Origin: Acrocarpospora corrugata
Lineage (GTDB): Bacteria; Actinomycetota; Actinomycetes; Streptosporangiales; Streptosporangiaceae
NCBI RefSeq assembly: GCF_009687845.1
Contig: NZ_BLAD01000049.1
Span: 120,335 to 184,334 of the forward strand
Length of the DNA stretch: 64,000 nucleotides
Direction of reading: 5' to 3'
Of this stretch, positions 7,570 through 16,339 are shown in pieces. Under the pieces are notes generated by a model. That model searched no databases and was not told where the DNA came from. It worked only from the letters and a program-made list of their open reading frames with translations. The first letter of the stretch is position 1, and each line of letters starts with the position of its first letter. The position numbers and the translations under genes are program-made.

Positions 7570-8006
7570 TCCTGGACCACCCGCTCGATGCTGGCGTTGA
7601 AGCGCGCCAGCCCTTCGGCGAACGCGATCAGCTCCGCCGAAGTCCAGTTCGACAGGACCTTGTCGAGCCCGTTGAGCCGGCAGGCGCGCTCCTCCTCGAC
7701 CCGGCGCAGCCCCTCCTCGGTGATGCGGAGCTTTCTGGCCATGCCGCCGTCCGGATCGGGGATGCGCTCGGCCAGGCCGCCCCGGAGCAGCACGGTGGTC
7801 TGCCGGTTGACGGTGGAGGTGTCGAGGCTGAACGCGTGCGCGAGCTGGCCGATCGACATCGGTCCCTCGTCTTCGAGCCGCCGCAGCAGGATGTAGCCGC
7901 TGCGCTCCAGCCGCCGTTCCTCGGGGCCCGCGGCCGTCGCGCCCAGCTCCTTGTACCGGCCGATCAGCATGAACCCACGCTCGATTTCGGCGATTTCGGC
8001 GCGCAT
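7566..8006 (-). CDS. MarR-family transcriptional regulator
   Basis: A 146-residue MarR protein. The winged helix is evident: SGYILLRRLEDEGPMSIGQLAHAFSLDTSTVNRQ (helices 2-4) and the wing RIPDPDGGMARKLRITEEG, flanked by dimerisation helices. ATG 8006 has GGAGGG five bases upstream. It is divergent from the MFS exporter gene at 8098, the classic arrangement for a ligand-released repressor of an efflux pump. The inter-gene region holds three TGCACA boxes. Confidence 0.88.
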   Translation of the reverse strand: MRAEIAEIERGFMLIGRYKELGATAAGPEERRLERSGYILLRRLEDEGPMSIGQLAHAFSLDTSTVNRQTTVLLRGGLAERIPDPDGGMARKLRITEEGLRRVEEERACRLNGLDKVLSNWTSAELIAFAEGLARFNASIERVVQD

Positions 8007-8058
8007 GTAACCCTCCGATCGGGGGGTCAGGTACCCCTCCATCAGGCAATATGTATGA

Positions 8059-8082
8059 TGCACATTATATGCACAATGCACA
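8059..8082. promoter_or_regulatory. Three TGCACA boxes, probable MarR operator
   Basis: TGCACA occurs at 8059-8064, 8070-8075 and 8077-8082 in the short AT-richer gap between the divergent MarR and MFS genes. The spacing of 11 and 7 bp would place bound dimers across both promoters. Assignment to MarR rests on position. Confidence 0.5.
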
Positions 8083-8097
8083 AAGCCTGGAGAACGC

Positions 8098-9537
8098 ATG
8101 AGCCCCTCGCACGCCGCACCGCGCACGGGATCCATCATCGGCGTGCTGGCGGCGGCGGGCATCACCGTCTCGCTGATGCAGACGCTGATCGTGCCGCTGA
8201 TCTCCACCCTGCCGATCCTGCTGCACACCTCCGCCGCCAACGCCTCGTGGGCGATCACCGCCACCCTGCTGGCCGGCGCGGTCGCCACCCCCGTGGCCGG
8301 TCGCCTCGGCGACCTGTACGGCAAACGCCGCATCCTGGTCGCCAGCGCCCTCCTGCTCGCCATCGGCTCCCTGGTCTGCGCGCCCGCCAACTCACTCACC
8401 CCGATGATCATCGGCCGTGCCCTCCAAGGCTTCGGCCTGGGCGTGATCCCACTGGGGATCGCCATCATGCGCGACATCCTGCCCCCGCGGCGCCTCGGCT
8501 CGGCCATCGCCCTGATGAGCTCCTCACTCGGCGTCGGCGGCGCGCTCGGCCTGCCCGCCGCCGCGATCATCGCCCAGAACGTGAGCTGGCACGCCCTGTT
8601 CTGGGGCTCGGCCGGCCTGGGCCTGGTGCTGAGCGTCCTGATCCTGGTCATCGTGCCGGAATCCCCGGTCACCTCGCCCGGCAGGTTCGACTTCGTCGGC
8701 GCGATCGGCCTGTCGGCCGGCCTGCTGCTGCTCCTGCTGCCCGTCTCCAAGGGCAGTGACTGGGGCTGGACGAGCGGCACCACGCTCGGCATGTTCGGCG
8801 CCTCGGCCGTGATCCTGCTGGTGTGGGGGTGGTGGGAGCTGCGGGTGGCCGCGCCCCTGATCGACCTGCGCACCAGCGCGCGCCGTCAGGTGCTGATGAC
8901 CAACCTGGCCTCCGTCGTCATCGGTTTCGCCATGTACGCGATGTCGCTGATCGCCCCCCAGCTCCTGCAACTGCCCGCCGCCACCGGATACGGGCTGGGC
9001 CAGACGATGGTCCAGGCCGGCCTGTGGATGGCGCCGGCCGGCCTGGTCATGATGGCGATCTCCCCGCTGGCCGCCCGCCTGTCCTCGACCCGGGGCCCCA
9101 AGACCTCGCTGCTGCTCGGCGCGCTCATCATCGCCTCCGGCTATGGCCTGGCCCTGGCCCTGATGGACAACGCCTGGGGCGTCCTGATCTTCTCCGCCGT
9201 GATCAGCGGCGGCATCGGCTTCGCGTACGCGGCCATGCCCACTCTCATCATGAGCGCCGTGCCGCAGACCGAGACGGCCGCCGCCAACGGCCTGAACAGC
9301 CTGATGCGCGCGATCGGCACCTCCAGCGCCAGCGCCGTGCTCGGCGCGATCCTGGGCAACATGACCGTCAAACTCGGTCCGGTGACCGTGCCCTCCCAGG
9401 ACGGATTCCGGGCCGGCTTCTTCATCGGCGGCGGCGTCGCCCTGCTCGCGGCCCTCGTCGTCCTCACCATCCCCGGCCGCCGCCGGGCCGGCGCCCACCG
9501 CGTGATCGACGTCCGCGCCGACCTGGTCCGGGTCTAA
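8098..9537 (+). CDS. MFS drug exporter, DHA2 (14-TM) type
   Basis: A 479-residue transporter with 14 predicted membrane helices, as in the EmrB/QacA drug:H+ antiporters. Motif A is GRLGDLYGKRRIL after helix 2, and helix 5 holds a motif-C-like ALMSSSLGVGGALGLP. It is divergent from MarR and separated by about 90 bp that contain repeated TGCACA boxes, so export is probably induced when MarR binds its ligand. Substrate is unknown; the local context suggests a toxic organic compound or antibiotic. Confidence 0.87.
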   Translation: MSPSHAAPRTGSIIGVLAAAGITVSLMQTLIVPLISTLPILLHTSAANASWAITATLLAGAVATPVAGRLGDLYGKRRILVASALLLAIGSLVCAPANSLTPMIIGRALQGFGLGVIPLGIAIMRDILPPRRLGSAIALMSSSLGVGGALGLPAAAIIAQNVSWHALFWGSAGLGLVLSVLILVIVPESPVTSPGRFDFVGAIGLSAGLLLLLLPVSKGSDWGWTSGTTLGMFGASAVILLVWGWWELRVAAPLIDLRTSARRQVLMTNLASVVIGFAMYAMSLIAPQLLQLPAATGYGLGQTMVQAGLWMAPAGLVMMAISPLAARLSSTRGPKTSLLLGALIIASGYGLALALMDNAWGVLIFSAVISGGIGFAYAAMPTLIMSAVPQTETAAANGLNSLMRAIGTSSASAVLGAILGNMTVKLGPVTVPSQDGFRAGFFIGGGVALLAALVVLTIPGRRRAGAHRVIDVRADLVRV

Positions 9538-9635
9538 AGGCCGGGGCAAATCCTGATGGGCGGCCCCAGACCAGGAGGTCCCTGAAGTCCCTGAACGCCG
9601 GAATTTACCTTTCGCGAGGCGACTACCCACGGTTG

Positions 9636-9647
9636 GCACCTAGGTGC
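9636..9647. promoter_or_regulatory. Perfect 12-bp palindrome in the hydrogenase operon leader region
   Basis: GCACCTAGGTGC is fully self-complementary and lies about 90 bp before the first gene of the forward hydrogenase operon, overlapping a TTGGCA (9633-9638) that could be a -35 box. The 200-bp gap 9538-9737 contains no gene. The regulator that would bind is not identified. Confidence 0.4.
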
Positions 9648-9737
9648 GGATGTCACTTACCTGCGCTGTGACGGCCTGGCTATACCAGGAACAGCCACGT
9701 ACGCCGGGTGTGGCATGAGCCTGCGAAAGGGGCGGTC

Positions 9738-11051
9738 GTGGCTGTGGAGTTCCAGGCGGCCCAGGCGGTCGCCGACGCGATTCTGTACGAGGGCTACCTG
9801 CTGTACCCCTACCGCCGCTCGTCGGCGAAGAACCGGGTGCGCTGGCAGTTCGGCGTGCTCCTGCCCGAACCCTGGGCGGCGAAGAATCTGACCGATCCGG
9901 GCACGAGCGTGGCGGGTTCGGCCGAATCGTGGTGGCAGCAGACCGAATGCCTGTTCGCGGCGCTGCCGACGGACGTCGTGCACTGCCGGCTCCGCTTCCT
10001 GCACCTGCGCCGCCGATCGGTGGAGGAACTCGGTCCCGACGGGATATACCGCGAGGTCGACCGGGTCGACGTGGGCGCCCGGACCGCGCTGAGCTTCGAC
10101 GAGGCCGTCCCGCACGAGTTCGACGCCCAACTCCCGATCGGCGAACTCCTGGCCGGCGAACGCCGGTTCGACGTGTGGCTGCCGGCCTCCGAAGACGTGG
10201 AACCACTCGCCGGGGTCGGGCGGGTACGGCGGGAGGGATGGCCGCTGCGGGCCTCGCTCACCCTGTCGATGGCCACCTGCGACGCCCCGCTGTACCGGCT
10301 ACGCGCGCGCGTCGAGAACACCGGCGACGTCCCGGGCCCGGAAGCGACCAGGGACGAGGCGCTCCGGCACGCCCTGCTCTCCACCCACCTGCTGCTGGCC
10401 GTCCCCGGCGGCTCCTTCGTCTCACTCCTGGACCCGCCGGACTGGGCCGAGAACTCCGCCCGCGCCTGCGCGAACGTGCGCACCTTCCCGGTCCTGGCCG
10501 GCGACGGCGTGGTCCTGTCCTCACCGATCCTGCTCTACGACCACCCGCGCGTCGCCCCGGAAAGCCCCGGCGACCTGCACGACTCGGCCGAGATCGACGA
10601 GATCCTGTCACTGCGCACCCTGACGCTGACCGACGCCGAGAAGCGGGAGGCCCGCGCCACCGACCCGCGGGCCGCCGCCATCCTCGACCGCGTCGAGGCG
10701 ATGCCGCCGGAGACGATGGCGCGCCTGCACGGCAGGGCCGAGGTCCCCTGGTGGAACCCCGAGGCGGACGCCGCCGTCGCGCCAGAGACCAACACCGTCA
10801 TGGTCGGCGGCACCCCCGTACGGCGCGGCAGCCGGGTCCGGCTCCGTCCCCGCCTGCGCGGCACCGACCCCCAGGACATGTTCCTCGACGGCAGGACCGC
10901 CCGAGTCGAAGGCGTCCTGCTGGACGTGGACGGCTCCCACCACCTCGCCGTGATCCTGGAGGACGACCCTGGCGCCGACCTGCACCAGTGGTACGGCCGC
11001 TTCCGCTACTTCGCCCCCGACGAGACCGAAGCCCTGGGGGAACCGGAATGA
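9738..11051 (+). CDS. Conserved hydrogenase-cluster protein of unknown function
   Basis: A 437-residue soluble protein, first gene of the hydrogenase operon. The N terminus VEFQAAQAVADAILYEGYLLYPYR is distinctive of a protein found beside group 1h hydrogenase genes in actinobacteria and some proteobacteria. The body is mixed alpha/beta, without membrane spans or Cys motifs; the C-terminal third carries PVRRGSRVRLRPR and LDGRTARVEGVLLDVDG, a beta-barrel-like segment. GTG 9738 is chosen because AAAGGGG precedes it; a GTG at 9708 is less well placed. The stop overlaps the ATG of the protease gene (ATGA), so the two are co-translated. A role in maturation or electron-partner assembly is inferred from context only. 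Confidence 0.7.
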   Translation: MAVEFQAAQAVADAILYEGYLLYPYRRSSAKNRVRWQFGVLLPEPWAAKNLTDPGTSVAGSAESWWQQTECLFAALPTDVVHCRLRFLHLRRRSVEELGPDGIYREVDRVDVGARTALSFDEAVPHEFDAQLPIGELLAGERRFDVWLPASEDVEPLAGVGRVRREGWPLRASLTLSMATCDAPLYRLRARVENTGDVPGPEATRDEALRHALLSTHLLLAVPGGSFVSLLDPPDWAENSARACANVRTFPVLAGDGVVLSSPILLYDHPRVAPESPGDLHDSAEIDEILSLRTLTLTDAEKREARATDPRAAAILDRVEAMPPETMARLHGRAEVPWWNPEADAAVAPETNTVMVGGTPVRRGSRVRLRPRLRGTDPQDMFLDGRTARVEGVLLDVDGSHHLAVILEDDPGADLHQWYGRFRYFAPDETEALGEPE

Positions 11052-11572
11052 GCCGGGTCCTCGTGGCCGGCATCGGCAACATCTTCCTCGGCGACGACGG
11101 CTTCGGCGTCGAGGTCGTCAACCGCCTGGACCCGGCCGCCCTGCCCGCGACCGTGGACGTCGTCGACTACGGCATCCGCGGCGTGCACCTGGCCTACGAA
11201 CTGCTCGACGGACGCCACCACACGTTGATCATGGTGGACGCCATGCCGGTCGACGGGCCGCCGGGCACGCTGGCCGTCGTCGAAGTGGACGTCGACGGGC
11301 CGGGCGACGAGGGTCCGATGCCGGTGAACGGGCACGGCATGCACCCTCAGGCCGTGCTCGACCTGCTGCGCGGGCTCGGCGGCGAGGTGCGGCGGGTGCT
11401 GGTCGTGGGCTGCGCGCCCGCGGCCATCGACGAACTCATGGGCCTGACCGCTCCGGTCGCCGCCGTCGTCGAGGACGCGGTCCGGCTGGTGACGGAGCTG
11501 GCTTGCCAGGTGGCGGCGGACCTCGCCGTACCAGGAACCGGACAAGCGGATACGGAGTGTGCCGATGCATGA
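11048..11572 (+). CDS. Hydrogenase maturation endopeptidase (HyaD/HycI family)
   Basis: A 174-residue nickel-dependent protease. The N terminus VLVAGIGNIFLGDDGFGVEVV has the family GxGNxxxxDDGxG signature, with the Asp acting as a metal ligand; further ligands Asp and His are in VDYGIRGVHLAYELLDG and HGMHPQAVLDL. These enzymes test nickel loading and cut the C-terminal extension of the large subunit after a His. The partner is HhyL, encoded 1.4 kb downstream, which retains a 22-residue extension after DPCLPCGVH. The gene overlaps both neighbours by a few bases. Confidence 0.9.
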   Translation: MSRVLVAGIGNIFLGDDGFGVEVVNRLDPAALPATVDVVDYGIRGVHLAYELLDGRHHTLIMVDAMPVDGPPGTLAVVEVDVDGPGDEGPMPVNGHGMHPQAVLDLLRGLGGEVRRVLVVGCAPAAIDELMGLTAPVAAVVEDAVRLVTELACQVAADLAVPGTGQADTECADA

Positions 11573-11921
11573 GACAGGGTTGTCCGACGCGATCGTCCAG
11601 GCGGTGCTGGATCGGGCCGACGGGCGGAAGGTCACCGCGGTCCGGGTCAGGGTCGGCGGTCACATCGGCGGGCACGAGGTCGATCCGCACGTCATCGACC
11701 AGGGTTTCCGGGTGGCCGCGGCCGGCACGCCGGCGCAGGACGCCGACGTCGAGGTGGTGATCGAGCCGCTGGCGGTGCGCTGCCGGGACTGCGGCGTCCA
11801 GGGCGCCGCGCTCGACGCGCCCGCGCTGGCCGCCTGCCCGTGCTGCGGCGGCGTCGACATCGAGGTCGTCGGCGGGGCCGACGTCCAGCTGGAGGAGATC
11901 ACTTTCGGCGGAGGTGTGTGA
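11565..11921 (+). CDS. hypA: Hydrogenase nickel metallochaperone HypA
   Basis: A 118-residue HypA. The N terminus MHETGLSDAIVQAVL carries the nickel-binding Met-His-Glu. The zinc site is made of CRDCG and CPCCGG, two CxxC pairs separated by a loop, as usual. It inserts Ni into the large subunit, normally with the GTPase HypB, for which no gene occurs in this window. ATG 11565 has GGAG 7 bases upstream and overlaps the protease stop by 8 bases. Confidence 0.92.
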   Translation: MHETGLSDAIVQAVLDRADGRKVTAVRVRVGGHIGGHEVDPHVIDQGFRVAAAGTPAQDADVEVVIEPLAVRCRDCGVQGAALDAPALAACPCCGGVDIEVVGGADVQLEEITFGGGV

Positions 11922-11922
11922 C

Positions 11923-12962
<1,040 letters not shown>

Positions 12963-12963
<1 letters not shown>

Positions 12964-12998
12964 CGGACACGAGAGCGGACACGAGAGCAGACACGAGA
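12963..12998. repeat. Three 12-bp direct repeats between hhyS and hhyL
   Basis: GCGGACACGAGA occurs three times head to tail (12963-12974, 12975-12986, 12987-12998; the last copy has one change) in the 49-bp gap before hhyL. The block starts on the last base of the hhyS stop and ends about 14 bases before the hhyL start, just ahead of its AGGAG. It could tune translation or mRNA processing between the two subunits. Confidence 0.85.
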
Positions 12999-13012
12999 CT
13001 AGGAGCACGGGG

Positions 13013-14803
13013 ATGGCCATGGACCAGCAGGAAGGCGTCGAGGAGGTCGAGCGCCTCGTCGAGATGTCGTGGGATCCGATCACGCGCATCATCGGGAACC
13101 TCGGCATCTACACGAAGATCGACTTCGCGAACCAGCGGGTCGCGGAGTGCCACAGCACGTCCTCGCTGTTCCGTGGCTACTCGGTGTTCATGAAGGGCAA
13201 GGATCCGCGCGACGCCGGGTTCATCACCAGCCGGATCTGCGGCATCTGCGGCGACAACCACACCACCTGCTCGGTGTACGCCCAGAACATGGCCTACGGC
13301 ATCAAGACCCCCAAACTCGCGGAGTGGATCATCAATCTCGGCGAGGCGGCCGAGTACATGTTCGACCACACCCTCTTCCAGGACAACCTGGTCTTCGTCG
13401 ACTTCTGCGAGGCGATGGTCAAGAGCACCAACCCGAGCCTGCTCCGCCGCGCCAAGACCACCGAGGCGCCGAACGCCGCCATCCACGGCAAACGCACCAT
13501 CGCCGACATCATGGAGGCGTTCAACCCGTTCGAGGGCGACATCTACAAGGAAGCGCTCAGGGTCAGCCGTACCACCAGGGAGATGTTCTGCCTGATGGAG
13601 GGCAGGCACGTGCACCCGTCGACCGTCTACCCGGGCGGCGTCGGCACGATGCCCAGCCCGACGGTCTTCACCGACTACCTGTCCCGCCTGCTCGGCATCA
13701 TCGACTTCTTCAAGAAGGCCGTCGCGCTCAACGACGACGTCTTCGACTTCTTCTACGAGGCGCTGCCCGGGTATGAGGAGGTGGGCCGGCGGCGGATCCT
13801 GCTGGGCTGCTGGGGCGGGTTCCAGGATCCCGAAGTGGTCGACTACCGCTACGAGACGATGAACGACTGGGGCAAGGCGATGTACGTCACCCCCGGCGTG
13901 ATCGTGGACGGTGAGCTGATCACCACCAATCTGGTGGACATCAACCTGGGCATCCGCATCCTGCTGGGGAGTTCGTTCTACGACGACTGGGCGCACGAGG
14001 AGCCGTTCGTCACCCGGGATCCGCTCGGCAACCCGATCGACATGCGGCACCCGTGGAACCAGACCACCCTGCCGGCCCCGCAGAAACGCGACTTCAAGGG
14101 CAACTACAGCTGGGTGATGAGCCCGCGCTGGCTGGACCCGCGGACCGGCGACCACCTGGCGCTCGACACCGGCGGCGGCCCGTTCGCCCGGCTGTACACC
14201 ACGGCGCTGGCCGGCCTGGTGGACACCCCGTACGTCAAGTCGACCGGTTCTTCCGTGCAGATCTCGCTGCCGAAGGGCGACCAGCTGCCGGAGACCGTGC
14301 TGGAGTGGCGGATCCCGCAGTGGTCCAACGCCATCGAGCGGAACCGGGCCCGGGTGTACTTCGTGGCCTACTCGGCCGCGATGGCCGTGTACTTCATCGA
14401 GCAGGCGCTGGCCCGGGTCCGCGGCGGCGACACCAAGGTCTTCCAGGACTTCGACGTGCCGGACGAGGCGATCGGCGTCGGCTTCCACGAGGCGGTCCGC
14501 GGCGTGCTCTCGCACCACCTGGTCATCAGGGACGGCAAGATCGCCAACTACCATCCGTACCCGCCGACGCCGTGGAACGCCAGCCCGCGCGACGAGTTCG
14601 GCACGCCGGGGCCGTACGAGGACTCCGTCCAGGGCATGCCGATCTTCGAGGAGAACGGGCCTGACGACTTCAAGGGCGTCGACATCATGCGCGCGGTTCG
14701 TAGTTTCGATCCGTGCCTGCCCTGCGGCGTGCACATTTATCTCGGCAAGGGCCGCACGCTGAAGAAGCTGCACTCGCCCATGTTCGGGGCCAGCCATGGC
14801 TGA
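13013..14803 (+). CDS. hhyL: Group 1h [NiFe]-hydrogenase large subunit
   Basis: A 596-residue catalytic subunit. The N-terminal nickel motif is RICGICGDNHTTCSVYAQN and the C-terminal one DPCLPCGVH, giving the four Cys that hold the Ni-Fe centre. The chain continues 22 residues past that His (IYLGKGRTLKKLH...), an extension expected to be removed by the protease at 11048. The length fits HhyL. With HhyS it oxidises H2 at trace levels and feeds electrons to the respiratory chain. AGGAG lies 9 bases upstream of ATG 13013. The 3' end overlaps the next gene by 8 bases. Confidence 0.94.
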   Translation: MAMDQQEGVEEVERLVEMSWDPITRIIGNLGIYTKIDFANQRVAECHSTSSLFRGYSVFMKGKDPRDAGFITSRICGICGDNHTTCSVYAQNMAYGIKTPKLAEWIINLGEAAEYMFDHTLFQDNLVFVDFCEAMVKSTNPSLLRRAKTTEAPNAAIHGKRTIADIMEAFNPFEGDIYKEALRVSRTTREMFCLMEGRHVHPSTVYPGGVGTMPSPTVFTDYLSRLLGIIDFFKKAVALNDDVFDFFYEALPGYEEVGRRRILLGCWGGFQDPEVVDYRYETMNDWGKAMYVTPGVIVDGELITTNLVDINLGIRILLGSSFYDDWAHEEPFVTRDPLGNPIDMRHPWNQTTLPAPQKRDFKGNYSWVMSPRWLDPRTGDHLALDTGGGPFARLYTTALAGLVDTPYVKSTGSSVQISLPKGDQLPETVLEWRIPQWSNAIERNRARVYFVAYSAAMAVYFIEQALARVRGGDTKVFQDFDVPDEAIGVGFHEAVRGVLSHHLVIRDGKIANYHPYPPTPWNASPRDEFGTPGPYEDSVQGMPIFEENGPDDFKGVDIMRAVRSFDPCLPCGVHIYLGKGRTLKKLHSPMFGASHG

Positions 14804-15101
14804 CCGGCTCGACGACCGGACCGTGTCCGTACGGCTGGAGGTGCTGGAGGAGCTGCTCACGGAGCTGGAGGCCGCGCCGGTCGGCGAGACGGCGCTCGAC
14901 GCGGTCGCCCTGCTGGCCGAGGTGTACGGCGAGGCGCTCGCCCGCGTGATGGAGCGGGCGGAGCCGTACCCCGAACTGCGCGGTTCGCTGGCCGGGGACG
15001 TGCTGCTGGCGCACCTGCTCGCCCTGCACGGGTTCCGCGCTGCCGAGGAGAGCGGGAAGACGTTCATCCCGGTCGACGCGCTGCTGCGCAGGCCGACATG
15101 A
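14796..15101 (+). CDS. Hydrogenase-associated helical protein (NifU N-terminal-like)
   Basis: A 101-residue all-helical acidic protein. The pattern LEVLEELLTELEAAPVGETAL followed by ALLAEVYGEALARVM and LLAHLLALHGF resembles the helical N-terminal part of NifU-family proteins encoded in actinobacterial hydrogenase clusters, but the CxxC-bearing NifU domain is absent. It may help assemble or store the Fe-S clusters of HhyS, or act as a scaffold. It starts inside hhyL (8-base overlap) and its stop overlaps the next ATG, so translation is coupled. Confidence 0.7.
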   Translation: MADRLDDRTVSVRLEVLEELLTELEAAPVGETALDAVALLAEVYGEALARVMERAEPYPELRGSLAGDVLLAHLLALHGFRAAEESGKTFIPVDALLRRPT

Positions 15102-15745
15102 CGCGCGGCGGGCTCGATCGCGTGATCAACAGGACGGTGGTCCGCACCCGGCAGGCGCCCGAGCCGTGCGAGCTGTGCGGCGCTCCGCTGCGCGCCGCGC
15201 ACGACCACATCCTGGAGGAGCACCGCGAGGAGCAGTTGCTGTGCGCCTGCCGCCCGTGCGCGCTGCTGTTCGAGCGCGGCGCGGCCAGCCTCGGCCGTTT
15301 CCAGCTGGTCCCCGACCGCCGCGTCCGGCTCACCGGGCCGCCACTGGCCGACCTCGGCGTCCCCGTGGGACTGGCGTTCTTCGTCCGCAAGCCCGACGGC
15401 CCGGTGGTGGCGCACTACCCGAGCCCGGTCGGCGCGACCCGCTGGGACCTGGACGCCGCCACCTGGGCCCGCCTCACCACCGAGTACGAGCAGCTCAGCT
15501 CGATGCGACCGGCGGTGGAGGCGTTCCTGGTGGCAGTCGTCCGCGGCATGGACGAACGGTGGCTGGTCCCCATCGACGACTGCCACCGGCTGGTCGCGCT
15601 GGTACGCGGCGAGTGGAAGGGCATGTCCGGAGGACAGCAGCTCTGGACGCGAATCGCACGTTTCTTCGCCGAACTGTCCGCACGAGAGGAAAAGGGAGGA
15701 CGACATGGCTCGGATCAAGGTGGGCAAACCCGACGTGGCGCCTGA
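15098..15745 (+). CDS. DUF5947-like zinc-binding hydrogenase accessory protein
   Basis: A 215-residue protein with a metal site near the N terminus: CELCG at about residue 26, the HDH motif at about 40, and CACRPC at about 52, which together resemble a zinc ribbon. A beta-rich domain follows (GLAFFVRKPDGPVVAHYPSP) and a helical end (FLVAVVRGMD). The pattern matches DUF5947 proteins of group 1h hydrogenase clusters, as far as I can judge without a search. A rubredoxin-like or Fe-S-assembly role is inference. The last 41 bases overlap the next gene in another frame. Confidence 0.72.
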   Translation: MTRGGLDRVINRTVVRTRQAPEPCELCGAPLRAAHDHILEEHREEQLLCACRPCALLFERGAASLGRFQLVPDRRVRLTGPPLADLGVPVGLAFFVRKPDGPVVAHYPSPVGATRWDLDAATWARLTTEYEQLSSMRPAVEAFLVAVVRGMDERWLVPIDDCHRLVALVRGEWKGMSGGQQLWTRIARFFAELSAREEKGGRHGSDQGGQTRRGA

Positions 15746-15914
15746 CACGACCTCGCACGTCAAGGGCGTACGGCAGGGGAACCAGCGGCGGACCTACCGC
15801 TGGCAGGCCGGACATCACAAGGACGGGACCGCCGACGCGCGGCGGTCGACGGGGGTGCGGCCCAAGAGGGAGAACCCGATTCTGGCGGTCATGCCGAACC
15901 TGCCGCCGGGCTGA
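15705..15914 (+). CDS. Small basic conserved hydrogenase-cluster protein
   Basis: A 69-residue, strongly basic protein starting MARIKVGKPDVAPDTTSHVKG and ending with a PxxR-N-P segment (VRPKRENPILAVMPNLPPG). It has no Cys and no membrane span. AAAAGGGAGG precedes the ATG, so the start inside the preceding gene is well supported. Its position between the DUF5947-like gene and the single-pass membrane peptide suggests a structural or targeting role in the hydrogenase complex; no function is known to me. Confidence 0.7.
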   Translation: MARIKVGKPDVAPDTTSHVKGVRQGNQRRTYRWQAGHHKDGTADARRSTGVRPKRENPILAVMPNLPPG

Positions 15915-15930
15915 GAGGAGGTGACGTGAC

Positions 15931-16041
15931 ATGCGGCGACGCAAGAAGACGCTGGCCCTGCTCGCCGGGGCCGCGCTGCTGGTGCTGTTCTGGCGGGAAC
16001 TTCCCGCGCTGAAGCGCTACATCAAGATCACACGAATGTGA
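15931..16041 (+). CDS. 36-residue single-pass membrane peptide (DUF6893-like)
   Basis: ATG 15931 follows GAGGAGGTGA at good spacing. The peptide starts MRRRKKTLALLAGAALLVLF, a basic N terminus and one membrane helix, then WRELPALKRYIKITRM. This end matches the WRELPAxRRYxKI pattern of DUF6893 small proteins next to actinobacterial hydrogenase genes. It is likely a membrane anchor or assembly peptide for HhySL, which lack their own membrane segments; that role is inference. Confidence 0.8.
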   Translation: MRRRKKTLALLAGAALLVLFWRELPALKRYIKITRM

Positions 16042-16057
16042 AAGGGCGGCAGTACCG

Positions 16058-16330
16058 ATGTGCCTGGGCATTCCCGGCGAGATCATTGAACTCCTCCCCG
16101 GACAGACCGACTTGGCCACCGTCGACGTCGTCGGCGTCCGGCGGGCCATCCACATCGGCCTGCTCGGTGAGGAGGGGGTTCGCCCAGGCGACTGGGTGCT
16201 GGTCCATGTGGGCTTCGCCATGTCCAAGATCGACGAGGCGGAGGCGGCGGCCACGCTGGCCCTGCTGACCGGTCTCGGCGCGGCGTACACCGACGAGCTG
16301 GACGCGCTCGCCGAGTCGGATATCACGTGA
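16058..16330 (+). CDS. hypC: Hydrogenase assembly chaperone HypC
   Basis: A 90-residue HypC/HupF. The invariant start MCLGIPGEI is present, with Cys2 that carries the Fe(CN)2CO group, followed by the beta-barrel VDVVGVRRAIHIGLL and the helix GDWVLVHVGFAMSKIDEAEA. It shuttles the iron centre between HypD and the large-subunit precursor. AAAGGGCGG precedes the ATG; hypD follows 9 bp later. Confidence 0.95.
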   Translation: MCLGIPGEIIELLPGQTDLATVDVVGVRRAIHIGLLGEEGVRPGDWVLVHVGFAMSKIDEAEAAATLALLTGLGAAYTDELDALAESDIT

Positions 16331-16339
16331 AGGGCGGAC

